The notes under the pieces: generated by a model
Seen by the model: only the letters and a program-made list of their open reading frames with translations
Databases searched by the model: none
What the model was told of the DNA's origin: nothing
In this document: in pieces, positions 6,209 through 14,075 of the stretch
Position numbering within the stretch: position 1 is the stretch's first letter
Layout: each line of letters begins with the position of its first letter
Made by a program: the position numbers and the translations under genes
Assembly (NCBI GenBank): GCA_021784375.1
Contig: JAJXSV010000037.1
Span: forward strand, 1-14,075
Reading direction: 5' to 3'
From: Actinomycetes bacterium
Lineage (GTDB): Bacteria; Actinomycetota; Actinomycetes; S36-B12; UBA5976
Length of the DNA: 14,075 nucleotides

Positions 6209-7219
6209 CTACCTCTCATCGACCCCCTGATGTTTTCCGTCACTTTGCGGGGTGCGGAGCGGCGGAAAACGTCGGGAGGTCGGGGGTTTGGGCCCGTGGC
6301 GTGGGCGCTCCAAGAGGCGAGCGAGGTGGCGGGCCATGGGATGGAGCGTCTCGAAGGTCCAACGCACCACCGTCCAGCCGCCGGCGCGCAGGTCGTCCTC
6401 GCGCAACTTCTCGCTGCGGTAGGCGGCGCGCCAGGCGTCCTCGGACTCTCCGAACTTGCCCCAGCCGTCAGCCTCCCCGACCAGCCGGGCCTCGGGCCAT
6501 GCGAAGTCGACGCGATACTCCCGCCCGGACGCGCCAGCGATCCACTGCTGCAGTAGGGGCGACGGCATCCGCATCTCCAGGAACACCCCGCGACTCCGCG
6601 ACTCGAGCGCAGATTCCGAGCGGCCGTCGGCGGCATCGATCGCCCGTGGCAGACCGCGCGTTCCCGGCCATCGATGCATGCGTTCGAGCATGCGCTGCAG
6701 GGTGTCCCGCGACGCGCCGAGCCGCAGCGCACTGTCCATCGGGATCAGCGCCCAGGGCAGGTCCCGACCGCGTGCGAGGTCCATGGCCGTGCGCGCGATC
6801 GACGTGACGCGCACTCCGTGCATGCGGATGGTGTCCGACACCAGGAGCGACGTCGCCAGCACGTGCAGGTCCTTGCGCACCTGCGCGTTGCGGTTGTCCA
6901 GCGCGTACAGGCAGACGGGCCTCGACCGCTCGTTCCAAGCATCGGGCGTCCACAGGCCGAGGAAGGCCGCGGCAGTGTGCCCACCGAGCACGAACTCGCC
7001 GGCAAGCCCGGCCTGCACCTTCAGAGCCACCGCAATGTGCCGCTGCACGGGCGTGAGCTCGGCGAACGCGTCAGGGCGGAAGTACAGGCCGTTGCGATCG
7101 CGCTCGATGACGCGATTGCGGCGCAACGTGCGGAGGTTGCGCTCTGTGATGCCGATCGCTGCGGCGTCGGCGATGGTGAAGGGCGACGGCGGGAACTCGC
7201 TGCGGGACATGACGGGCAC
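6209..7219 (-). CDS. AbiEi-like antitoxin-domain protein with C-terminal endonuclease-like fold
   Basis: A 336-residue protein of a common actinobacterial type: an N-terminal winged-helix region (about 14-50, IADAAAIGITERNLRTLRRN), a middle region resembling AbiEi-type antitoxins, and a C-terminal DUF559/Vsr-like PD-(D/E)XK region. The latter shows Glu202/206, Asp238 (RVDFAWPE), Glu249 and Lys255 (VGEADGWGK), then EKLREDDLRAGGWTVVRWT. The fold is recognisable; nuclease activity is not established for this family. No toxin gene is adjacent, so it is not a complete toxin-antitoxin pair. The start is GTG at 7219; an ATG at 7210 is equally possible and neither has a clear Shine-Dalgarno. The last 22 or so residues are encoded by a 63-bp palindromic repeat and are unlikely to be ancestral. 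It interrupts an otherwise metabolic region. Confidence 0.75.
   Translation of the reverse strand: MPVMSRSEFPPSPFTIADAAAIGITERNLRTLRRNRVIERDRNGLYFRPDAFAELTPVQRHIAVALKVQAGLAGEFVLGGHTAAAFLGLWTPDAWNERSRPVCLYALDNRNAQVRKDLHVLATSLLVSDTIRMHGVRVTSIARTAMDLARGRDLPWALIPMDSALRLGASRDTLQRMLERMHRWPGTRGLPRAIDAADGRSESALESRSRGVFLEMRMPSPLLQQWIAGASGREYRVDFAWPEARLVGEADGWGKFGESEDAWRAAYRSEKLREDDLRAGGWTVVRWTFETLHPMARHLARLLERPRHGPKPPTSRRFPPLRTPQSDGKHQGVDER
6220..6282. repeat. 63-bp palindromic repeat, copy 2 (inside a coding region)
   Basis: Imperfect arms of about 25 bp (6220-6244 and 6258-6282) share the core GTTTTCCG and outer CGACC. The five differences between the arms are all transitions. It has the same 63-nt length and layout as copies 1 and 3. 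It lies within the 3' end of the AbiEi-like gene, whose stop is at 6209-6211, and encodes residues about 313-334 of that protein. Confidence 0.82.
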
Positions 7220-7283
7220 AGTGCGCCAGCGATTGCTGCCGAAGTGTGACCCGTTCGGGCATCAACGGGCCGGCCCTCCCCCG

Positions 7284-7346
7284 CGACTCCCTGACGTTTT
7301 CCGTCGCCTTCCGGTCCCCGAAGCGACGGAAAACCTCAGAAGGTCG
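7284..7346. repeat. 63-bp palindromic repeat, copy 3
   Basis: Arms at about 7284-7311 and 7319-7346 share an uninterrupted core GTTTTCCGTCGC, with a few mismatches near the outer ends and a short loop. Total length is 63 nt, identical to copies 1 and 2. It ends one base from the ilvE stop codon (7348-7350), so on the minus strand the hairpin forms immediately after ilvE. There it may act as a transcript end or stabiliser. No T tract is present. Confidence 0.88.
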
Positions 7347-7347
7347 G

Positions 7348-8445
7348 CTACGGGGCGGGGACGAGCGTGCGCATCCAGTTCGCGGGGTCGGCGATGGTGC
7401 CGCCCTGGATCCCCAGCAGTTCGTCGCGCAGCCGCATGCTCACCGGTCCCGGCGCGCCGTCGCCGACGACCCAGTCCCCGGCGGCCGACTTCACGCTGCC
7501 CACGGGCGTGATGACCGCGGCCGTCCCGCATGCGAAGACCTCGCTCAGCTCGCCCGAGGCGCAGCCCTCGCGCCACTGCTCGACGGAGATGCGGTCCTCA
7601 GTGGCCGGGATGCCCAGGCGCGCGGCCACCGTGAGCAGCGAGTCGCGCGTGACGCCGGGTAGCAGGGTGCCCGTGAGCTGCGGCGTCATGATGCGGGCCT
7701 CGGCACCGCGGCCGAACACGAAGTACATGTTCATGCCGCCCATCTCCTCGACCCAGCGCCGTTCGACCGCGTCGAGCCAGACCACCTGGTCGCAGCCCTT
7801 GGCGGCCGCCTGCTGCTGGGCGAGCAGCGAGGCCGCGTAGTTGCCCGCGAACTTGGCGGCACCGGTGCCACCGGGCGCAGCGCGCACGTACTCGGTGGAG
7901 AGCCACACGGACACCGGGTGGACGCCACCCGCGAAGTAGGCGCCCGCAGGCGAGGCGATGAGCAGGTACGCGTAGCGATTGGCCGGACGTACCCCGAGTC
8001 CCACCTCGGTGGAGATCATGAAGGGGCGCAGGTAGAGCGACTTCTCGCCGTCTGCGGGCACCCATGCCTGGTCGACCTCGACGAGTTCCCGGATCGACTC
8101 GACGAAGAGGTCCGTGGGCAACTCCGGCATCGCCATGCGAGCCGCGCTGCGCTGGAAGCGTGCGGCGTTGGCGTCCGGTCGGAAGGTCTTGATGGAGCCG
8201 TCCGCGTGACGGTAGGCCTTCAGGCCCTCGAAGATGGCCTGGCCGTAGTGCAGCACATTGGTGGCCGGGTCGACCGAGAGCGGGCCATACGGGATGAGGC
8301 GGGCATCGTGCCAGCCCTGGTCGGCATCCCAGTCGATGCGCACCATGTGATCGGTGAAGTACTTGCCGAAGCCGGGGTTGGCGAGCATGGCCTCGCGCTC
8401 GGCCGCGCTGCGCGGATGCGGATTGAGTTCGCGACGGATCGTCAT
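7348..8445 (-). CDS. ilvE: Branched-chain amino acid aminotransferase
   Basis: A 365-residue PLP-dependent fold-type IV transaminase. It interconverts valine, leucine and isoleucine with their 2-oxo acids, using glutamate/2-oxoglutarate, in the cytoplasm. The length and motifs match the eukaryotic-like/actinobacterial BCAT group (BCAT_beta type): [19 protein letters not shown] (65-83), [15 protein letters not shown] (138-152), PLP-lysine Lys198 in [35 protein letters not shown] (221-240) with Glu234, and [13 protein letters not shown]. The ATG at 8445 follows TAGTTT by exactly 6 nt, which would suit a leaderless transcript; a GAGG 12 nt upstream is an alternative. It follows leuB with a gap of about 100 nt that contains diverged repeat copy 4. 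Assignment is firm. Confidence 0.95.
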   Translation of the reverse strand: MTIRRELNPHPRSAAEREAMLANPGFGKYFTDHMVRIDWDADQGWHDARLIPYGPLSVDPATNVLHYGQAIFEGLKAYRHADGSIKTFRPDANAARFQRSAARMAMPELPTDLFVESIRELVEVDQAWVPADGEKSLYLRPFMISTEVGLGVRPANRYAYLLIASPAGAYFAGGVHPVSVWLSTEYVRAAPGGTGAAKFAGNYAASLLAQQQAAAKGCDQVVWLDAVERRWVEEMGGMNMYFVFGRGAEARIMTPQLTGTLLPGVTRDSLLTVAARLGIPATEDRISVEQWREGCASGELSEVFACGTAAVITPVGSVKSAAGDWVVGDGAPGPVSMRLRDELLGIQGGTIADPANWMRTLVPAP

Positions 8446-8451
8446 GGTTCG

Positions 8452-8457
8452 AAACTA
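8452..8457 (-). promoter_or_regulatory. Candidate -10 element for leaderless ilvE transcript
   Basis: TAGTTT on the minus strand fits TAnnnT and ends 6 nt before the ilvE ATG, which would place the transcript start on the A of the ATG. There is no good -35 element at 17-18 nt. It is tentative, because a modest GAGG in the same place could instead serve as a ribosome-binding site. Confidence 0.3.
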
Positions 8458-8471
8458 CCTCGTTCTCGAAG

Positions 8472-8534
8472 TCACTTCCTGAACCGAACGGACCGGCTTG
8501 CGATCAATGCGCGCAGGTTTCGTTCGGGAGGTCG
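8472..8534. repeat. 63-bp palindromic repeat, diverged copy 4
   Basis: The outer ends match the family (ACTTCCTGA on the left as in copy 1; GGGAGGTCG on the right as in copy 2), and the spacing between the ends gives the same 63-nt length. The interior core GTTTTC-GTCGC is not kept, and inner pairing is poor. It starts 12 nt beyond the leuB stop, again at the 3' end of a minus-strand gene. The identification rests on ends, length and position. Confidence 0.45.
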
Positions 8535-8546
8535 GCGGGTCGGCTG

Positions 8547-9590
8547 CTAGGCGAGGCGAGCGGCGATGGCGTCGCCCACCTGCGAGGTGGTGCGGGTGGC
8601 GGAACCACGCGCGGCGAGGTCGTCGCTCACTGCTGACTCGACGCGCTTGGCGGCATCCGCGGCACCGAGGTGGTCGAGCAGCATGGCGACGCTGAGGATG
8701 GTGGCCGTCGGATCCGCCTTGCCCTGTCCCGCGATATCGGGCGCGGAGCCATGCACGGGCTCGAACATCGAGGGGTTGGTGCGCGTGACATCGAGGTTGC
8801 CCGACGCCGCCAGGCCGATACCACCGGCAATGGCGGCACCGATGTCCGTGATGATGTCGCCGAACAGGTTGTCCGTGACGATGACGTCGAAGCGCTCGGG
8901 CTGGGTGAGGAAGAACATCGACGCCGCGTCCACATGGCAGTAGTCCGTGGTGACGCCGGGGAACTCCTCGGCCACCGCGTCGAAGGTGCGCTGCCAGAGC
9001 CCGCCCGCGTGCACGAGGACGTTCGTCTTGTGCACGAGCGTGACCTTCTGGCGGCGCTTGGACGCGCGCTGGAAGGCGTCGCGGACGATGCGCTCGACCC
9101 CGAAGCGCGTGTTCATGGAGTCTTCGATGGCCACCTCGTGCGGAGTCCCCTTGCGCAGGGAACCGCCGGCACCCGCGTAGGGGCCCTCGGTGCCCTCGCG
9201 GCAGACGACGAAGTCGATCTCAGCAGGACCCTTGCCGGCGAGCGGTGAGGTGACGCCCGGGAACAGCTTCACGGGACGCAGGTTGACGTGGTGATCGAGC
9301 TCGAAGCGCATGGCGAGCAGCAGGCCCCGCTCCAGGACCCCCGGCGGCACCGAGGGGTCGCCGACGGCGCCCAACAGGATGGCATCGTGCTGCCGCAGCT
9401 CGGCGAGCACGCTGTCGGGCAAGGTCTCGCCGGTGGCGTTGTAGCGCCGGGCACCGAGGTCGTAGTGCGTGCGCTCGAAGGCCATGCCTGCAGTGGGCGC
9501 GATCGCGTCCAAGACCTTGAGGCCCTCGGTGACCACCTCGGTGCCGATGCCGTCGCCCGGGATGACTGCCAGTTTCACGTGTTGCATCAT
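8547..9590 (-). CDS. leuB: 3-isopropylmalate dehydrogenase
   Basis: A 347-residue enzyme that oxidatively decarboxylates 3-isopropylmalate with NAD+ to 2-oxoisocaproate, the third step of leucine synthesis. Motifs include [14 protein letters not shown] near the N-terminus, [50 protein letters not shown] and [32 protein letters not shown] lies near the C-terminus. The short form with these motifs is the actinobacterial LeuB type rather than isocitrate dehydrogenase. The start is set at the first of two adjacent ATGs (9590, 9587). The in-frame extension to 9668 has no family resemblance. There is no strong Shine-Dalgarno; TAGGCT ends 7 nt upstream and could drive a nearly leaderless message. 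ilvE follows in the same direction. Confidence 0.95.
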   Translation of the reverse strand: MMQHVKLAVIPGDGIGTEVVTEGLKVLDAIAPTAGMAFERTHYDLGARRYNATGETLPDSVLAELRQHDAILLGAVGDPSVPPGVLERGLLLAMRFELDHHVNLRPVKLFPGVTSPLAGKGPAEIDFVVCREGTEGPYAGAGGSLRKGTPHEVAIEDSMNTRFGVERIVRDAFQRASKRRQKVTLVHKTNVLVHAGGLWQRTFDAVAEEFPGVTTDYCHVDAASMFFLTQPERFDVIVTDNLFGDIITDIGAAIAGGIGLAASGNLDVTRTNPSMFEPVHGSAPDIAGQGKADPTATILSVAMLLDHLGAADAAKRVESAVSDDLAARGSATRTTSQVGDAIAARLA

Positions 9591-9597
9591 GGCGCCC

Positions 9598-9603
9598 AGC
9601 CTA
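9598..9603 (-). promoter_or_regulatory. Candidate -10 element for near-leaderless leuB transcript
   Basis: TAGGCT on the minus strand fits TAnnnT and ends 7 nt before the first leuB ATG. No clear -35 hexamer is visible upstream, and no Shine-Dalgarno is present between it and the ATG. This is weak evidence. Confidence 0.27.
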
Positions 9604-9693
9604 CGACCGTCGTCCCACGATTTGGGATTCGGCGTTTCGAATTCTGAGATGGCAGCGCGCTGTCGCACTCGCCGCGACTCCCCCGCTCCGCGA

Positions 9694-9732
9694 TGTTCAC
9701 AAACGGCCCGGAATGCGGGCGAAACGTGAACA
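9694..9732. repeat. Two-tier inverted repeat between speB-like gene and leuB
   Basis: Outer arms TGTTCAC / GTGAACA (9694-9700, 9726-9732) flank inner arms GCCCG / CGGGC (9706-9710, 9716-9720). A symmetric 5+5 nt internal loop and a 5-nt apical loop separate them. It lies 16 nt beyond the speB-like stop and about 104 nt upstream of leuB. It could be a terminator for the former or a protein-binding site for the latter. There is no T tract. Confidence 0.6.
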
Positions 9733-9747
9733 ACGGGCAGAGGGGGC

Positions 9748-10704
9748 CTAGATCGGCGACTTCACCATGAGGGTGACGAGGTCGAACACCAAGGTGGCGG
9801 CCGCCAGGGTCGTGACCTCCGCGTGGTCGTACGCCGGCGCCACCTCGACCACGTCCGCGCCGACGATGTTGATCCCGTCCAGTCGGCGCAGCAGGTGCAG
9901 CAGCTCACGGCTCGTCATGCCACCCATCTCCGGGGTGCCGGTTCCCGGCGCGAAGGCGGGATCGAGCACGTCGATGTCGATCGACACGTACACGGGGAGG
10001 TCACCGACGCGCTGCCGCATGGCGTCGGCCGCGCCGTCGAGCCCGACGACGTCGAGGTCCCCCGCGCGCAGCGTCTTGAAGCCGAAGCGGGCGTCGTCGA
10101 CCAGGTCCATGCGATCGTAGATGGGACCGCGGATGCCCAGGTGCATGCTCCGCTCCTCGGTGAGCAGTCCCTCCTCGAAGGCGCGCCGGAGGAAGGTGCC
10201 ATGCGTCGTGGGGGCCTCGAAGTAGGTGTCCCAGGTGTCGAGATGGGCATCGAAGTGGATGAGCGCCAAGGGGCCGTGTTTGCGCCGGGCCTCGCGCAGC
10301 ATGGGGTAGGTGACGCTGTGGTCGCCGCCTACCGCGACGATGCGACGGTTGCCGTCCCCGACGATCTCCCGCGCGTGGTCACCGATCTGCTGGAGGGCGG
10401 CGTCGATGCTGAAGGGCGTGCACGCGACGTCACCGGCGTCCACCACCTGCAGGGTGTCGAGGGGCGCCACATCGAGCTCGACGTGGAAGCGCGGCCGCAG
10501 ATTGCGCGCGGCCTGGCGCACCCCCATGGGTCCGAAGCGCGCGCCCGGGCGGTACGACACGGCCCCGTCGAAGGGCAGGCCCAGGACGGCGATGTCGTAG
10601 TCGGCGACCTCGTCGATGCGCGGGATGCGGGCGAACGTTCCGGGTCCGGCATAGCGGGGCACGCGCGTGGCGTCCAGCGCTCCGACGGGGTGCTCAACGG
10701 GCAT
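9748..10704 (-). CDS. speB: Ureohydrolase family protein (agmatinase/SpeB-like)
   Basis: A 318-residue binuclear manganese hydrolase that releases urea from a guanidino substrate, most often agmatine (giving putrescine). Family metal ligands are all present: His129 in VGGDHS, Asp152/His154/Asp156 in FDAHLDTWD, and Asp243/Asp245 in [33 protein letters not shown] (167-180) and [22 protein letters not shown] (279-300) also fit. Agmatinase, guanidinobutyrase and related guanidino-acid hydrolases share these features, so the substrate is not certain. The ATG at 10704 is preceded by GGAGG with 5-nt spacing. A much longer in-frame reading to 11307 runs through non-coding sequence and is rejected. 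A candidate sigma-70-type promoter lies just upstream. It separates leuB from leuA and has no evident pathway link to them. Confidence 0.85.
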   Translation of the reverse strand: MPVEHPVGALDATRVPRYAGPGTFARIPRIDEVADYDIAVLGLPFDGAVSYRPGARFGPMGVRQAARNLRPRFHVELDVAPLDTLQVVDAGDVACTPFSIDAALQQIGDHAREIVGDGNRRIVAVGGDHSVTYPMLREARRKHGPLALIHFDAHLDTWDTYFEAPTTHGTFLRRAFEEGLLTEERSMHLGIRGPIYDRMDLVDDARFGFKTLRAGDLDVVGLDGAADAMRQRVGDLPVYVSIDIDVLDPAFAPGTGTPEMGGMTSRELLHLLRRLDGINIVGADVVEVAPAYDHAEVTTLAAATLVFDLVTLMVKSPI

Positions 10705-10721
10705 GGGGACCTCCGTGCGCA

Positions 10722-10751
10722 TGCGTACGCGTCCACGGGGACCACGGTCAA
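10722..10751 (-). promoter_or_regulatory. Candidate sigma-70-type promoter of the speB-like gene
   Basis: On the minus strand TTGACC (10746-10751) and TACGCA (10722-10727) are 18 nt apart. This would start transcription about 15 nt upstream of the ATG, keeping the GGAGG ribosome-binding site in the leader. The -10 region overlaps two small perfect palindromes (CGCATGCG and GCGTACGC), which might be an operator. Confidence 0.42.
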
Positions 10752-10803
10752 CGGCGCTGCGGTCGAGGGACGAACGCGGCGCCCAACGTCCTGGCTTCCG
10801 CAC

Positions 10804-10835
10804 CGGCGCCTCGCCGGCCGGCGAACGGGGCGCCG
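10804..10835. repeat. GC-rich inverted repeat with nested palindrome
   Basis: CGGCGCC (10804-10810) and GGCGCCG (10829-10835) are perfect arms. They enclose a perfect 14-bp palindrome, TCGCCGGCCGGCGA (10811-10824), plus four bases. It lies in the 237-bp divergent spacer between the speB-like gene and the small plus-strand gene. No other clear element is visible between 10752 and 10875. High GC content makes chance palindromes likelier here. Confidence 0.45.
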
Positions 10836-10881
10836 CGCCGACTGGGTCCTTGGACCTGAATCCGCCCGACCCGCCGCCACC

Positions 10882-10938
10882 CGGGAATCCCCTGCGCGCC
10901 CCCGTCGTTCCCCTTGCGAAGCGACGAGGTGGGAGGCG
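10882..10938. repeat. Possible decayed member of the 63-bp palindromic family
   Basis: The central block CGAAGCGACG matches copy 3 exactly. CCCTG and CCGTCG on the left, and GGGAGG-CG on the right, recall the family's ends. Arms CGTCG / CGACG (10903-10907, 10922-10926) still pair. It is about 57 nt long instead of 63. If real, its right end supplies the GGGAGG ribosome-binding site of the plus-strand small gene. It could also be chance in GC-rich sequence. Confidence 0.25.
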
Positions 10939-10941
10939 ACC

Positions 10942-11118
10942 ATGGCAAGGGCCACGGCCATGTGCCCACTGCGGCTCAACCAGACCTGCAACCTCTGTCA
11001 CCCCGACGCCATGATCGGGCCCCAGGACTGTCCGACGGTCGCCATGGTGATGACCGATCCCCTGCTGCGCGACGAGTTGAACGAACTCAAGCGCCAGAAC
11101 GCCGCGCTCGGCGCCTGA
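10942..11118 (+). CDS. Small four-cysteine protein (possibly DUF6767 family)
   Basis: The only plus-strand gene: 58 residues. ATG at 10942 is preceded by a strong GGGAGG with 5-nt spacing, and TGA ends at 11118. The N-terminal half has Cys8, Cys16, Cys19 and Cys30 (CPLRLNQTCNLCHPDAMIGP followed by QDC), a spacing that could bind zinc or another metal. The C-terminal half (MVMTDPLLRDELNELKRQN) is amphipathic and may form a helix. Composition is protein-like and unlike the frame-shifted shadows around it. I recall a small uncharacterised actinobacterial family (DUF6767) with similar CxLC and GPQDC motifs ahead of a DPELR-type segment, but this is from memory. It is divergent from the speB-like gene and convergent with leuA. 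Function unknown. Confidence 0.72.
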   Translation: MARATAMCPLRLNQTCNLCHPDAMIGPQDCPTVAMVMTDPLLRDELNELKRQNAALGA

Positions 11119-11158
11119 TCCAGCCTCGCCGGCTCCGGTCACCCCACGCGCGGACATG

Positions 11159-11202
11159 GCGCACCCGCCCCCGCGCGCGCTGCGCAATGGAGGCGGGTGT
11201 GC
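11159..11202. terminator. Inverted repeat between convergent small gene and leuA
   Basis: CACCCGCC (11162-11169) pairs with GGCGGGTG (11192-11199), and an outer GC/GC pair follows after one mismatch. The loop contains further CGC/GCG pairing. It sits in the 92-bp gap between the stops of the plus-strand small gene (11118) and leuA (11211), where a bidirectional terminator is expected. No T tract follows on either strand. Confidence 0.42.
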
Positions 11203-11210
11203 TTCCGGTC

Positions 11211-13082
<1,872 letters not shown>

Positions 13083-13084
13083 TC

Positions 13085-13090
13085 AGGATA
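13085..13090 (-). promoter_or_regulatory. Candidate -10 element for the leuA leader transcript
   Basis: TATCCT on the minus strand matches four of six consensus positions and ends 9 nt before the leader ATG, the same spacing as at the cimA leader. The -35 region is poor (TGGCAC at 18 nt). The spacer upstream, to the esterase stop at 13210, holds only a loose GC-rich inverted repeat (GGCCGC / GCGGCC, 13167-13200) that might end the esterase transcript. Confidence 0.4.
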
Positions 13091-13209
13091 CGGGACGAGG
13101 ACGGCGCCGTGCCACCGGGCGCCGCGGCTTGCCCCGGCGAGTGGCGCCAACGGAGCACTTCAAGCGGGCCGCGAGCAGCCACTGCGCGGTGCAAGCGGCC
13201 GTCGGGTGG

Positions 13210-14075
13210 TCAGGCCAGCGATTGCACGTCAGCGAAGGGTGCCGTGCGGCGATCGCCGCCGAAGCAACGGCCGCTGCCCTCCTCCCAGCCCGGGTCGCCC
13301 TCGCGGATGAACTCCACCCAGGCCGTGTGCATCTCATCGGCCAACGCCTGTGGTTGACCCGCGCCGAGCACCTTCACGGCGTGTGCGTCCCGCAGGCAGT
13401 TCCACGTGAACGGCAGTTCCAGGCAGTGCCCGGACATCCCCGTGACGGAACTCCGTTGCTGGAAGTCGTAGAGCCACGTGGGTGCACCGCCCGCTCGCCG
13501 CGCATCGGCGATGCGCAGGGCATTGCGACGGAACATCACCGCGGTGGCCACGCGACCGATCGGGTCAGGGCTGCCGTTCTCCAACTGCGCCAACGCATAT
13601 TCGCGGAGGCGAGGTTCGAAGTGGACGCCCGCGAGCCACTCGCGCACCTTGGCCGCGGGCGGTGCCATGGACGGCATCATGAACTCATCGGCCGTGGCGC
13701 CGACCAGCAGCTCCACGTGGTTGTTGAAGCCGCCACGCCAGGCGTCGAAGGGCGCCACGGGCAGCGTGTCGGCATCGAGCGCCGGTCCCCAGTCCATCGT
13801 CACCTCACACACGGCGGTGGGCTCGGTGACGAGCCGACCCACCATGGGAGCGATGCCGGCCCCGTCGCGCATCTGCGCGAACTGATGGTCGAGCACCTCG
13901 TCCTTGGACAGCGCCGACCATCCGGAGATGGTCGGTTCGACACCGGCCCTGGCCGCGAAGGCGCGACCCATGGCCTCGTGCTCGGCCGCCGTCGGTGCGC
14001 CGATGACCGCGGAGTGCGCGATCACGCGATGGAAGAGTCCTTGCGCAGCAGGCATGGAAAGCAGCGACAGCACCG
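13210..14075 (-). CDS. Type-B carboxylesterase family protein, N-terminus beyond window
   Basis: The C-terminal 288 or so residues of an alpha/beta-hydrolase of the carboxylesterase type-B family (para-nitrobenzyl esterase-like), which hydrolyses esters of unknown structure. The visible part opens at VLSLLSMPAAQGLFHRVIAHS, the stretch that directly follows the GESAG nucleophile elbow in this family, so the catalytic Ser lies just off the window. VELLVGATADEFMMP carries the expected acidic residue region, and the catalytic His is in GMSGHCLELPFTWN. The fragment ends with the usual AWVEFIREGDPGW region seen near the C-terminus of bacterial members. No signal peptide can be judged. It lies 134 nt upstream of the leuA leader in the same direction. 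Gene family is confident; substrate is not known. Confidence 0.85.
   Translation of the reverse strand, partial: VLSLLSMPAAQGLFHRVIAHSAVIGAPTAAEHEAMGRAFAARAGVEPTISGWSALSKDEVLDHQFAQMRDGAGIAPMVGRLVTEPTAVCEVTMDWGPALDADTLPVAPFDAWRGGFNNHVELLVGATADEFMMPSMAPPAAKVREWLAGVHFEPRLREYALAQLENGSPDPIGRVATAVMFRRNALRIADARRAGGAPTWLYDFQQRSSVTGMSGHCLELPFTWNCLRDAHAVKVLGAGQPQALADEMHTAWVEFIREGDPGWEEGSGRCFGGDRRTAPFADVQSLA

Noticed and set aside
7220..7283. Toxin gene next to the AbiEi-like gene
   Set aside because: No ORF encoding an AbiEii-type nucleotidyltransferase or other toxin is adjacent; the spacer holds only the 63-bp repeat and a short unassigned stretch.
3588..8534. CRISPR array
   Set aside because: The repeats are palindromic, about 1-2.6 kb apart and separated by genes; there are no regular short spacers.
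9591..9668. N-terminal extension of leuB
   Set aside because: LeuB proteins begin a few residues before [11 protein letters not shown]; the extra 26 residues are unlike the family and would cover the likely promoter.

Overview
The window is chromosomal DNA from a high-GC actinobacterium (Actinomycetota). The signs are strong G/C preference at third codon positions, GTG starts, ATGA/GTGA stop-start overlaps, an actinobacterial-type Tad pilus cluster, and an actinobacterial leuA leader peptide. I cannot assign a genus. All genes but one lie on the minus strand, so transcription runs from high to low coordinates.

In the direction of transcription the layout is as follows. (1) 14075-13210 holds the C-terminal part of a type-B carboxylesterase, cut by the window edge. 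(2) 13090-11211 holds leuA, preceded by a 14-codon Leu leader peptide and a folded leader RNA. (3) 11118-10942 is a divergent four-cysteine small gene, the only plus-strand gene; it converges with leuA. (4) 10751-9748 is a SpeB-like ureohydrolase with its own candidate promoter. (5) 9590-7348 holds leuB and then ilvE. (6) 7219-6209 is an AbiEi-like/PD-(D/E)XK protein. (7) 6196-3688 holds an Ile-rich leader peptide with an attenuator-type terminator, then cimA and a fumarylacetoacetate hydrolase family gene that overlap by one base. (8) 3496-1 is a Tad pilus operon: tadA, tadB, tadC, a small pilin-like gene and two TadE-like genes. The last of these runs off the window.

Most of the metabolic genes form a branched-chain amino acid region. 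LeuA and LeuB serve leucine synthesis, CimA makes citramalate as the pyruvate-derived entry to isoleucine, and IlvE transaminates the 2-oxo acids. The two committed synthases, leuA and cimA, each carry a leader peptide rich in the end-product amino acid (Leu-Leu-Leu; Val-Ile-Ile-Ile). This argues for ribosome-mediated feedback on both branches. leuC, leuD and ilvBNCD are not in the window.

The most striking unexplained structure is a family of 63-bp palindromic elements. There are three clear copies, one diverged copy and one doubtful remnant, and the four better copies sit at the 3' ends of minus-strand genes. One copy lies inside an open reading frame and encodes the protein's C-terminal tail. 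The other items most worth checking are the cimA attenuator and the small cysteine protein.
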